A DNA stretch of 9,157 nt from JABFXC01 sp035551575 (GTDB lineage Bacteria > Gemmatimonadota > Gemmatimonadetes > Gemmatimonadales > Gemmatimonadaceae), in the NCBI GenBank assembly GCA_035551575.1, contig DASZNJ010000220.1:1-9157 (forward strand), in the 5' to 3' direction. Shown piece by piece: positions 1 through 6,619 of the stretch. The position numbers and the translations under genes are program-made. Numbering within the stretch: the first letter of the stretch is position 1; every line of letters begins with the position of its first letter. The notes beneath the pieces are model-generated. The model searched no databases, was not told the origin of the DNA, and saw nothing but the letters and a program-made list of their open reading frames with translations.

Positions 1-36
1 GGCCGCGGCGGCGCGGTCGGCCGGGCCGCCGGTCAT
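1..36 (-). CDS. Start of unidentified downstream dcw gene (partial, 12 codons)
   Basis: A frame opens with ATG at 36-34, inside the murC stop: the sequence on the minus strand reads TCATGACC, so the new ATG and the murC TGA share an ATGA. The same junction joins three other gene pairs in this window, which is the main reason to believe this start. A GGAAG lies two bases before the ATG and could act as a weak ribosome site. Only MTGGPADRAAAA is visible before the window ends; this is too short and too low in complexity to identify. From dcw gene order, murB, ddl or ftsQ are the likely candidates, but that is inference from context only. Confidence 0.55.
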   Translation of the reverse strand, partial: MTGGPADRAAAA

Positions 37-1421
37 GACTTCCGCGGCGCGGCGCCGAGGCGGTCGATCAGCTCCGGACCGGTCCGCGTGATGTCCCCGG
101 CCCCGATCGTGACCACGACGTCGCCCTGCCTGACGATCGCGGCCAGCGCATCGGCGAGCGCGCTTCGCTCCCCGCGCCAGGCGACGTCCTTCCCCGCGGC
201 GCGCAGCCCGTCGGCGACGAGCCCCGAGGTCACTCCCTCGATCGGCTTCTCGCGCGCCGGATAGATCTCGGTGAGCAGCACGACGTCGGCGACGGCAAGC
301 GACTCGCCGAACTCGCGCGCGAAATCGCGAGTGCGCGTGAACAGGTGCGGCTGGAAGGCGGCGACCAGCCGCCGCCCCGGGAATGCCACCCGGGCCGTCT
401 CGAGCGCGGCGCGCACCTTGGTCGGGTTGTGCGCGTAGTCGTCGACGATGGCGATCCCTCCCGTCTCGCCCAGCCGCTGGAAGCGGCGCTCGACCCCGGC
501 GAACCGCGACAGCCCCCTGGCCATCGACTCGACCGTCGCACCGAGCGCGAGCCCGGTGGCGATCGCCGCCAGCGAGTTGAGGACGTTGTGCCGCCCGGGC
601 ACGGGCAGGCGGACCTCGCCTAACGTTTCGCCGTCGAACTCGACCGCGTAGCGCGAGCCGCCGGGGGAGAGCTCGAGCCGGGCCGCGCGGACCCGCGCGT
701 CGGGGGACGCGATCCCGTAGCGGAAGACCTCCGCGCCTGACGGCAGGCGGAGGGTGTTCGCGCCATCGTCGTCGGCGCAGAGGACGATCGTCCTCGCGCC
801 GCCGACGAACAGCGCGAAGGTCTGCCGGATGTCCTCGAGGTCGCGATAGATGTCGAGGTGATCCGCCTCGACGTTGGTGACCACGGCGACCGTCGGCGCG
901 AGCGCGAGGAAGGAGCGGTCGTATTCGTCCGCCTCGACGACGAAGACATCCTCCCCGCCCTCGCTCAGGTTTCCCCCCCAGCTGCCGACGCGGCCGCCGA
1001 CGACCCCGGTCGCATCGAGCCCGGCCGCCCGAAGCGCCTCGGTCGTGAGCACCGTCGTCGTCGTCTTGCCGTGCGTCCCGGCCACGGCGACGAGGGTCGT
1101 TCCCGCGACCGCCTCGCCGAGCGCCTCGGCGCGGCGGATCACGGGGATCGCGAGAGCGCGCGCCCGTTCCAGCTCGGGGTGGTTCTTCGGTACCGCCGAG
1201 GTGACGACGACCGCCCGCGCGCCCTCGACGTGCCGCGGATCATGCCCTTCGTGCAGCGCGAGGCCGAGCCGCTTGAGATCCGCCGCGCCGGCGAGGCTGT
1301 TGTCGCACCCGGTGACCGCAGCGCCGCGCCGCACGAGGAGCTCGGCGAGCGCGCTCATTCCCGCGCCGGCGATGCCGACGAAGTGGACGGGACGGGGATC
1401 GTGAGGGTCGATGAGCGGCAT
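33..1421 (-). CDS. murC: UDP-N-acetylmuramate--L-alanine ligase MurC
   Basis: Cytoplasmic ATP-dependent ligase that adds L-alanine to UDP-MurNAc, the first peptide step of wall precursor synthesis. The 462-residue product has the family's usual length and three domains. The N-terminal Rossmann-like UDP-binding motif GIAGAGMSALAELL is at about residues 16-29. The ATP P-loop GTHGKTTTT is at 115-123; the GTHGKT form is characteristic of MurC rather than MurD, E or F. EADEYDRSF is at 163-171, TNVEADHLD at 182-190, GRHNVLNSLAA at 276-286, GVERRFQ at 309-315, DDYAHNPTKV at 327-336 and FQPHLFTRT at 356-364. The ATG at 1421 fits the family start, a short leader before the Rossmann motif. No Shine-Dalgarno sequence is visible before it; instead an AT-rich palindrome sits 6 bases upstream (see separate entry). 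It is separated from murG by 162 bases, the largest gap in the cluster, and overlaps the next frame by ATGA. One in-frame TTA codon (residue 267) lies inside a GCCTAACG octamer. Confidence 0.97.
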   Translation of the reverse strand: MPLIDPHDPRPVHFVGIAGAGMSALAELLVRRGAAVTGCDNSLAGAADLKRLGLALHEGHDPRHVEGARAVVVTSAVPKNHPELERARALAIPVIRRAEALGEAVAGTTLVAVAGTHGKTTTTVLTTEALRAAGLDATGVVGGRVGSWGGNLSEGGEDVFVVEADEYDRSFLALAPTVAVVTNVEADHLDIYRDLEDIRQTFALFVGGARTIVLCADDDGANTLRLPSGAEVFRYGIASPDARVRAARLELSPGGSRYAVEFDGETLGEVRLPVPGRHNVLNSLAAIATGLALGATVESMARGLSRFAGVERRFQRLGETGGIAIVDDYAHNPTKVRAALETARVAFPGRRLVAAFQPHLFTRTRDFAREFGESLAVADVVLLTEIYPAREKPIEGVTSGLVADGLRAAGKDVAWRGERSALADALAAIVRQGDVVVTIGAGDITRTGPELIDRLGAAPRKS

Positions 1422-1440
1422 GCGGGGAATATATTCGGCG
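1422..1440 (-). promoter_or_regulatory. Candidate -10 element and AT-rich palindrome just upstream of murC
   Basis: The perfect 10-base palindrome GAATATATTC spans 1427-1436 in an otherwise GC-rich stretch. On the minus strand it supplies TATATT, which fits a TANNNT -10 box, ending about 6-8 bases before the murC ATG. That spacing would put the transcript start at or next to the ATG, giving a leaderless murC mRNA, which would agree with the absence of a ribosome site. I see no convincing -35 hexamer at 16-18 bases upstream. It could equally be a binding site for a dimeric regulator. The role is inference; the palindrome and its position are directly visible. Confidence 0.4.
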
Positions 1441-1454
1441 GCGGTGAACCGAGA

Positions 1455-1565
1455 GGGAATGGAAGTCTCGAAACCGCCTGGGAATGGAAGTCTCGAAACC
1501 GCCTGGGAATGGAAGTCTCGAAACTGCCTGGGAATGGAAGTCTCGAAACTGCATGGGAATGGACG
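1455..1565. repeat. 25-base tandem repeat array between murG and murC (4 full units plus a fragment)
   Basis: Four head-to-tail units of exactly 25 bases lie at 1455-1479, 1480-1504, 1505-1529 and 1530-1554, followed by a diverged partial unit from 1555 to about 1565. The shared core on the plus strand is GGGAATGGAAGTCTCGAAAC. Units differ only near the 3' end: the first two end CCGCCT, the third CTGCCT and the fourth CTGCAT, which suggests stepwise duplication. On the transcribed strand the core AGTTTCGAGACT is an imperfect palindrome that could form a weak 4-base stem around UCGA. There are no spacers, so it is not a CRISPR array. The array fills most of the 162-base gap between murG and murC. 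Function is unknown; a protein-binding array, an mRNA element or a slippage-prone spacer are all possible. Confidence 0.95.
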
Positions 1566-1583
1566 TCCTGGGGCTTCCGGGCG

Positions 1584-2690
1584 TCAGCGGGGGGTCGCCG
1601 TTCCGCTCGCGATTTCGAGTGCGTTCCGCGCGATCACTCGGGCCGCGTCGGGCCGCGCTCGTGCCCGGGCGGCGGCGGCGAGTGAGGCGAGGCGGGCCGG
1701 GTCGTCGAGAACGTTCCGCACGATCGCATCGAGCATCAGCGCCGTTAGGCCTGGCTGCGGAAGATGGATCGCGGCGCCGGCCGCGTGCAGGCTCTTCGCG
1801 TTCTCGGTCTGGTGGTCGGCGGCGGCCGTCGGCAGGGGGACGAGGAACATCGGGATGCCCCAGGCGCAGAGCTCGGCGGTCGTCATCGCCCCGGCGCGGG
1901 TGATCGCGACGTCGGCGGCGGCGTAGGCCTGCGTGATCGGCGCAAGGTAGGGGCGGATGCGGACGCGGTCGCCCTGCAGCGGCGCGAGCTCGGCGTGCTG
2001 GGCGCGCCCCGTCCCCCAGATCATGTACGTATCGCGCGGGATCCCGGCCCGCACCCAGTCGGCGACCACCGCGTTGAGCCCGCGCGCGCCCTGGCTGCCG
2101 CCGAAGGCGAGGATCACGCGCCCGCCCTCGCGCGGAAAGCCCCACGCCGCGCGCGCGGCCGCGGCGTCGGGACGCGGCGCCGGAGGAGGATCGATCGGGC
2201 AGCCGGTGTCGTGAAGCACTTCCGCCGGCGCCTTCAGTGCCCGCGCCGCCTCGGGAAAACCCAGGTAGACCGCGCGGGCGAAGCGCGCGAACAGCCGGAC
2301 GGTGAGCCCGGGATGACTGTTCGCTTCCTGCAGGGCGATCGGGATCCGGTGCCGCACCCCGAAGGCGAGGGCGAGCGCCGCGCCGTAGCCCCCGGTGCCG
2401 ACGACCAGCGCCGGACGCTGGTCGCGCGCGAGGGCGCCGAGCCGTCGCCAGGCGCTGAGCATCCCGCGCAGCGTGCGCCAGTTCTGCCACGGCTTCGAGC
2501 GATAGAGCGGATGCAGGTCGAGGAGCTCGTACGGAAATCCCTGCTCCGGCAGCAGCTCGCGCTCGATCCCGCGGCGCGCGCCGACGAAGAACGGACGGAC
2601 CGACGGATCCTCGGCGATCATCGCCCGCGCGATCGCGAGCCCCGGATAGAGATGTCCCCCAGTGCCACCACCCGCGAACCAGACTCTCAC
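1584..2690 (-). CDS. murG: UDP-N-acetylglucosamine--lipid I GlcNAc transferase MurG
   Basis: Peripheral inner-face membrane glycosyltransferase (GT28 family) that transfers GlcNAc from UDP-GlcNAc to lipid I, producing lipid II. At 368 residues it has the normal length and the two-lobed GT-B layout. The N-terminal glycine-rich loop GGGTGGHLYPG is at residues 7-17, GTGGYGA at 98-104 and QEANSHPG at 121-128. The second-lobe loop GGSQGARGLN is at 197-206. The nucleotide-sugar motif RAGAMTTAEL is at 265-274, whose glutamate (273) matches the UDP-GlcNAc-binding Glu of the family, and DHQTENA is at 292-298. The start is GTG at 2690, giving the canonical beginning MRVWFAGGGTGG; a GAGG ribosome site lies 5 bases upstream over the ftsW stop. 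The last gene before the repeat-filled gap, it is probably co-transcribed and translationally linked with ftsW. A GCCTAACG octamer is present in the coding strand near the 3' end, the only one in that orientation, and places a CTA codon. Confidence 0.97.
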   Translation of the reverse strand: MRVWFAGGGTGGHLYPGLAIARAMIAEDPSVRPFFVGARRGIERELLPEQGFPYELLDLHPLYRSKPWQNWRTLRGMLSAWRRLGALARDQRPALVVGTGGYGAALALAFGVRHRIPIALQEANSHPGLTVRLFARFARAVYLGFPEAARALKAPAEVLHDTGCPIDPPPAPRPDAAAARAAWGFPREGGRVILAFGGSQGARGLNAVVADWVRAGIPRDTYMIWGTGRAQHAELAPLQGDRVRIRPYLAPITQAYAAADVAITRAGAMTTAELCAWGIPMFLVPLPTAAADHQTENAKSLHAAGAAIHLPQPGLTALMLDAIVRNVLDDPARLASLAAAARARARPDAARVIARNALEIASGTATPR

Positions 2691-2695
2691 GCGGA

Positions 2696-2699
2696 CCTC
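2696..2699 (-). promoter_or_regulatory. Ribosome binding site of murG
   Basis: GAGG on the minus strand sits 5 bases before the GTG start of murG and overlaps the TGA stop of ftsW (2700-2698). It supports the GTG at 2690 as the real start and suggests that ribosomes ending ftsW can re-initiate on murG. Confidence 0.65.
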
Positions 2700-3942
2700 A
2701 TCCGATCGCGCCGAGCGGGTCGGCGGCTGCCGGCGCGGTGACGCGCTCGCGGTCGCTCCCGATGTTGACGAGCACCCCGGTGCTCAGCAGCGAGAGGAGC
2801 AGGTTCGAGCGCCCGTACGAGACGAAAGGAAGCGTCAGCCCGGTGGTCGGGAGCAGCCCGACGACGACGCCGATGTGGATGAACGCCGTCGACACGACGG
2901 TGAAGGTCAGCCCGACCGCCACCAGCCGGAGGAACGGCGAGCGCGCGCGCCGGGCGATCCGCATGCCTAACGCCGCGTAGACGGCGAAGGCGACGACCAG
3001 CCCGGCGATGCCGAGAAACCCCCACTCCTCACCGACGTTGCTCCCGATGAAGTCGCTGAACGGGAACGGCAGGAAGCCGTACTGCTGGTGCCCCTGGCCG
3101 AAGCCTCGCCCGAGCAGCCGCCCCGAGCCGACGGCGATCAGCGACTGCTGGAGCTGGTAGCTGACCTCGCGCGTCGCGCTCCCCGGGTCGAAGAACGACG
3201 TCATCCGGAGGAGGACGTATTGCAGCCGCTCCATCTGGTGCCAGAGCAGCGGCGTGCCGATGATGCCTAACGCGACGAAGTGGCCGATGCGGGCCCCGCC
3301 GGCGAACATCACGACTCCCATCAGCAGGAGGAAGTAGACGGCGGCCGACAGGTCGGGCTCGAGCGCGGCGAGGATCGCCAGCAGCCCGACGATCACCAGC
3401 GCGGGGAGCATCCCCTTCGTCAGGCGGCGCATCGCCTCCCCCTTCTTCACCACCAGCATCGCCGTCCAGATCACCACCGCCAGCTTCGCCAGCTCCGAGG
3501 GCTGCAGCGAGCTGCCACGGAGGAATCGCCGCGACCCGTGAATGCGGGGCGCGATCGCCTCGGTGAACGGCAGCACCGTCAGCAGCATCAGCAGGAGCGC
3601 CGCTCCCATCAGCGGCCATGCCCAGTCGCGCCAGCGCTCGGCGTCGGTCTTTGCCGCGACGGCGAAGACGGCGATCCCTACGATCGCGCCGACCGCCTGG
3701 CGGACGAGGTAGTATGAGCCGTCGCGCCCCTCCTGCACGGCGACGATCGCGCTCGCGCTGTAGAGCGCGGCGAGGCCGAAGACGAGCAGGATCGAAGTCA
3801 CCGCGATCAGGGCGCGCGCTTCCGCCGTCATCCGCCACCGGACGCGCGGCCCGGCAGCCGCGCCGCGCGGCGGCGTCTTCCGCGCCGGCGTGTTCCGCTC
3901 CATCGTCGTCGCCCGTGGCGTCAGGCGCGCCGCCACGGTCAT
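2698..3942 (-). CDS. ftsW: Septal peptidoglycan polymerase FtsW (SEDS family)
   Basis: Polytopic inner-membrane glycosyltransferase of the SEDS family that polymerises lipid II at the division site, normally with FtsI. The product is 414 residues, the usual size. A basic, proline-rich cytoplasmic tail of about 40 residues precedes the first membrane helix (about 44-66), and roughly ten hydrophobic segments follow. Family motifs: GSRRFL at 136-141, LQPSELAKL at 146-154, EPDLSAA at 195-201, and SDFIGSNVGEEWGF at 296-309. Asp297 in the last corresponds to the catalytic Asp of FtsW and RodA. The signature TTGLTLPFVSYGRSN is at 366-380; the commonest form is SYGGSS, so Arg378 and Asn380 are unusual. 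I chose FtsW over RodA because of its place between murD and murG. The ATG at 3942 overlaps the murD stop (ATGA); internal ATGs at 3903 and 3831 would shorten only the tail. Two in-frame TTA codons both lie in GCCTAACG octamers. Confidence 0.95.
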   Translation of the reverse strand: MTVAARLTPRATTMERNTPARKTPPRGAAAGPRVRWRMTAEARALIAVTSILLVFGLAALYSASAIVAVQEGRDGSYYLVRQAVGAIVGIAVFAVAAKTDAERWRDWAWPLMGAALLLMLLTVLPFTEAIAPRIHGSRRFLRGSSLQPSELAKLAVVIWTAMLVVKKGEAMRRLTKGMLPALVIVGLLAILAALEPDLSAAVYFLLLMGVVMFAGGARIGHFVALGIIGTPLLWHQMERLQYVLLRMTSFFDPGSATREVSYQLQQSLIAVGSGRLLGRGFGQGHQQYGFLPFPFSDFIGSNVGEEWGFLGIAGLVVAFAVYAALGMRIARRARSPFLRLVAVGLTFTVVSTAFIHIGVVVGLLPTTGLTLPFVSYGRSNLLLSLLSTGVLVNIGSDRERVTAPAAADPLGAIG

Positions 3943-5363
3943 TTCGCCCGCTGCGCCGCCAGCCGCTTGAACTCGGCGCCGCGCTCCTCGTAGTTGTTGA
4001 ACATGTCGTAGCTCGAACACGCGGGTGAGAGCAGCACCGCGTCGCCCGGCCTCGCGACCGCCCGCGCCCGGTCGATCACCTCGGCAAAATCGCTGCCCAA
4101 CCGCTCGACCGGGACGAGCCCCCCGAGGTCCCTGGCGACGATCTCCGCCGACTCGCCGTAGGCGATCACCGCCCTGCAGTTCCGCTCGATTGCCGGTGCG
4201 AGCGCGGTGTACGGCTCCCCCTTGTGGCGCCCGCCGAGGAGGAGCACCGTCGGACGCGTCATCCCCTCGACGGCGACGAGGGTGCTGCTCACGTTCGTGG
4301 CCTTCGAATCGTTGATCCAGAGAACCCCGCCGAACTCGCCCGCGACCTCGAGCCGGTGCTTGAGCGCGGTAAAGCCGCGGAGACCGGTGGCGATCCGCGC
4401 CCGCGCTTCCGGAGTCCGGTGCGCCTCGTCGGCGGTCATCACCGCGAGCGACGCGGCCAGCGCGTTGGCGACGTTGTGGTCGCCGAACAGCGTCAGCTCG
4501 CGGCGCGCGAGCAGCGGTTCGCCGAGCACGACGAGGCTGTCGGCGGCGCGGTCGTACCATGCGTCGCTCGGCGCCGCCAGCGAGAAGCGGCACGTCGTGC
4601 CTAACGGCCAGCGCTCGCTCGGCACCCCGGACGGGCTCAGCGCCGCCGGCAGCCGGCGGGCGAGGGTCAGCGTCGCCGGATCGTCGGCGTTGAGCACCCA
4701 CCGCGACTTCGCGGTCATGTTCCGGAAGATCAGCGCCTTGTCCTGGTAGTACTCGTCGACCGTCGAGTAGCGGTCGAGATGATCCGGGCTCAGGTTCGTC
4801 ACCACCCCGACGTCGGGGGCGATCGACGGGGTGTCGTGCAGCTGGAACGACGACAGCTCGAGCGCGATCCACTCGGGGTGCGTCGCGCCGAGGGCGACCG
4901 CGGCGAGCGGGGTGCCGATGTTGCCGGCGTCGATCGCGTTCTTCCCCATGGCGCGGAGGAGGGCGCCGACCAGGGCGGTGGTGGTCGTCTTCCCGTTCGT
5001 CCCGGTGATCGCGATGACCCGCGTCTCCGGCAGGAACTGGAGCGCGATCTCGATCTCGCCGACCACCGGCACGCCGGCCGCGCGCGCGCGCGCGAGGGGG
5101 GCGGCGCCCGGGGGTACCCCGGGGCTGGCGACCACCCGCGCGGCGCGGGCGATCCGATCGAGGTCGTGCGAGCCGGCGTCGGCGTCGACGCCGAGCGCGC
5201 GGAGCTCGGCTGCCGCCGTCCCGGCGGCCGGCGTCTCCGCCGCGTCGGACGCATACACCTTCGCGCCCGCCCGGGCGAGCAGCTCGGCCGCCGCACGGCC
5301 GCTCTTCCCGAGGCCGATGACCGCGTACTCGCCGCGCTCGAGCGCGGGACGCCCGGCGCTCAT
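3939..5363 (-). CDS. murD: UDP-N-acetylmuramoyl-L-alanine--D-glutamate ligase MurD
   Basis: Cytoplasmic ATP-dependent ligase adding D-glutamate to UDP-MurNAc-L-Ala. The 474-residue product is slightly longer than the common 440-460. The N-terminal nucleotide-binding motif IGLGKSGRAAAELL is at 16-29, the P-loop GTNGKTTTTAL at 121-131, and ELSSFQL, a MurD hallmark, at 169-175. SPDHLDRY is at 192-199, YYQDKALIF at 205-213 (Lys209 is in the place of the carbamylated lysine), DHNVANALA at 295-303, NDSKATN at 351-357, LLGGRHKG at 375-382 and SPACSSYDMFNNYEERG at 446-462. The reading frame stays open well upstream into mraY, but the ATG at 5363 is chosen because it overlaps the mraY stop as ATGA and the encoded MSAGRPALERGEYAVIG leads straight into the Rossmann motif. 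Its stop overlaps the ftsW ATG in the same way. A (CG)7 run at 5079-5092 encodes ARA repeats. One in-frame TTA codon lies in a GCCTAACG octamer. Confidence 0.97.
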   Translation of the reverse strand: MSAGRPALERGEYAVIGLGKSGRAAAELLARAGAKVYASDAAETPAAGTAAAELRALGVDADAGSHDLDRIARAARVVASPGVPPGAAPLARARAAGVPVVGEIEIALQFLPETRVIAITGTNGKTTTTALVGALLRAMGKNAIDAGNIGTPLAAVALGATHPEWIALELSSFQLHDTPSIAPDVGVVTNLSPDHLDRYSTVDEYYQDKALIFRNMTAKSRWVLNADDPATLTLARRLPAALSPSGVPSERWPLGTTCRFSLAAPSDAWYDRAADSLVVLGEPLLARRELTLFGDHNVANALAASLAVMTADEAHRTPEARARIATGLRGFTALKHRLEVAGEFGGVLWINDSKATNVSSTLVAVEGMTRPTVLLLGGRHKGEPYTALAPAIERNCRAVIAYGESAEIVARDLGGLVPVERLGSDFAEVIDRARAVARPGDAVLLSPACSSYDMFNNYEERGAEFKRLAAQRAK

Positions 5364-6502
5364 CGGATCTTGAGGGTGCTGAGGGCGACGAACGCGGAGA
5401 GGATGCCGAGGATCCAGAACCGGACGACGACCTGCGTCTCGCGCCATCCCTTCAGCTCGAAGTGGTGGTGCAGCGGAGCTCGCAGGAAGACCCGGTTCGC
5501 TTTCGCGTACTCGACCCCGAACTTCTTGCGGCGGTACCGGAAGACGGTGCGCTGGAGGATCACCGAGATCGTCTCGGTCATGAACACCGCGCCGATGAAG
5601 AGGAGGAGGAACTCGCTCTTCAGCAGGATCGCGATCGCGCCTAACGCCCCGCCGAGGGCGAGCGACCCGGTGTCGCCCATGAACACCTCGGCCGGGTGCG
5701 TGTTGTACCAGAGGAAGCCGATGCAGGCGCCGGCGAGGGCCACGCAGAACACCGTCAGCTCGCCGGCTCCGCGCATGTAGAAGAGCTGCAGGTAGTCGGC
5801 CGCCTTGAAGTTGCCGATCACGTAGGCGAAGATCGCGAAGGTGAAGGACGCGATCGCCGTCAGCCCCGCCGCGAGCCCGTCGAGGCCGTCGGTCAGGTTT
5901 ACCGCGTTGCTCGTCCCGGTGAGCACGAAGGTCGTGAACAGGACGTAGAGGAACGCGAGCGCCCCCGTCGCCGGGATGATCAGCACGTACTTGTAGAACG
6001 GGAGCGTCGTCGACGCGCCCGGGAGCGTCGAGAGCGGGTGCTGCCAGAGGTACCAGCCGAGAAAGACGCCGATGGTCACCTGGCCAACGAGCTTGTAGCG
6101 CTCGACCAGACCCTCGTTCTTTCTCCCCTCGCGCTTCTGCTTCATCTTCAGGTAGTCGTCGATGAAGCCGATGACCCCCATCCACGCGGTGACGAGCAGC
6201 GCGAGCAGGATGTAGCGGTTGTTCAGCTTCGCCCACAGCAGCGTCGGGACCAGCGACGAGGCGAGGATGATCAGACCGCCCATCGTCGGCGTCGTCCCCT
6301 TCCCCGCATGCGTGTCCGGCGTCCCCTCCCTCACCACCTGGTGCACCGCCCCCGCCTTGAGCCGGCGAAGGATCGCCGGCCCGACGAGGAACGACATCAG
6401 CAGCGCCGTGACCGCCGCGCCCGCCGCGCGGAACGAGATGTAGTTGAAGAGATTGAAGAGCTTGACGTAGTGCGTCAGCGGGACGAGAAAGTGATAGAGC
6501 AC
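5360..6502 (-). CDS. mraY: Phospho-N-acetylmuramoyl-pentapeptide-transferase MraY
   Basis: Integral inner-membrane, magnesium-dependent enzyme that transfers phospho-MurNAc-pentapeptide from UDP to undecaprenyl phosphate, forming lipid I. At 380 residues with about ten hydrophobic segments it is a little longer than the 360-residue E. coli protein. TPTMGG is at 71-76, the Asp pair DDYLKM at 115-120, NAVNLTDGLDGLAAG at 199-213, and HPAEVFMGDTGSLALGG at 269-285, containing the conserved Asp277. The histidine loop RAPLHHHFEL is at 341-350, followed by KGWRETQVVVRFW. The GTG at 6502 gives MLYHFLVPL, matching the family's normal MLYxL start; only a weak purine stretch (GAAAGA) precedes it. It is preceded by a 117-base gap after murF and overlaps murD by ATGA, so mraY-murD-ftsW form a tightly coupled sub-block. 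One in-frame TTA codon (Leu287) lies in a GCCTAACG octamer. Confidence 0.97.
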   Translation of the reverse strand: MLYHFLVPLTHYVKLFNLFNYISFRAAGAAVTALLMSFLVGPAILRRLKAGAVHQVVREGTPDTHAGKGTTPTMGGLIILASSLVPTLLWAKLNNRYILLALLVTAWMGVIGFIDDYLKMKQKREGRKNEGLVERYKLVGQVTIGVFLGWYLWQHPLSTLPGASTTLPFYKYVLIIPATGALAFLYVLFTTFVLTGTSNAVNLTDGLDGLAAGLTAIASFTFAIFAYVIGNFKAADYLQLFYMRGAGELTVFCVALAGACIGFLWYNTHPAEVFMGDTGSLALGGALGAIAILLKSEFLLLFIGAVFMTETISVILQRTVFRYRRKKFGVEYAKANRVFLRAPLHHHFELKGWRETQVVVRFWILGILSAFVALSTLKIR

Positions 6503-6533
6503 GACGCGTCTTTCGGATGTAAAGGAGTGCGGC

Positions 6534-6550
6534 CCGGCGCGGCGCGCCGG
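6534..6550. other. GC hairpin nearer mraY in the murF-mraY gap
   Basis: An inverted repeat CCGGCGC (6534-6540), loop GGC, GCGCCGG (6544-6550) makes a perfect 7-base all-GC stem. It is followed on the transcribed strand by GCACTCCTTT, not a real U-tract, so an intrinsic terminator is doubtful. It lies 32-48 bases before the mraY start and could slow ribosomes or mark an mRNA processing point. In GC-rich DNA such stems also arise by chance. Confidence 0.45.
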
Positions 6551-6591
6551 CCGTTGCTGCGATTGCCTCGATCCCTTCTTCGCCCGCGAGC

Positions 6592-6610
6592 CGGCGAGCA
6601 GCGCTCGCCG
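6592..6610 (-). other. GC hairpin just after the murF stop
   Basis: A perfect 8-base stem, CGGCGAGC (6592-6599) and GCTCGCCG (6603-6610), with a three-base loop, begins 10 bases after the murF stop codon on the transcribed strand. No U-run follows (the strand continues GCTCGCGGGCGAAGAAG), so it is not a typical Rho-independent terminator. Its place directly after a gene end suggests transcript-end protection or partial attenuation between murF and mraY; this is inference. Confidence 0.5.
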
Positions 6611-6619
6611 ACAGTCACT

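Noticed and set aside
1455..1565. CRISPR array.
   Set aside because: The units are directly adjacent with no unique spacers, and no cas genes are in the window.
858..1926. Plus-strand open frames passing through the tandem repeats, with periodic peptides containing SLETAWEW.
   Set aside because: The periodic peptide is only the 25-base repeat read in successive frames. The frames run antisense to murC and murG, and all frames are open because the unit lacks stops.
3939..6236. Long upstream extensions of murD, and likewise of ftsW (to 4872) and murF (to 8713).
   Set aside because: The extensions are read out of frame over the preceding genes and are low-complexity Arg-rich sequence. The ATGA starts give normal lengths and N-termini.
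6517..6527. A TGTAAAGGAG stretch on the plus strand resembling a ribosome binding site.
   Set aside because: No plausible plus-strand gene follows; the sequence downstream is the murF-mraY gap and the murF antisense strand.
6592..6610. Rho-independent terminator after murF.
   Set aside because: The stem is good but no U-run follows on the transcribed strand, and the next gene belongs to the same pathway in the same direction.
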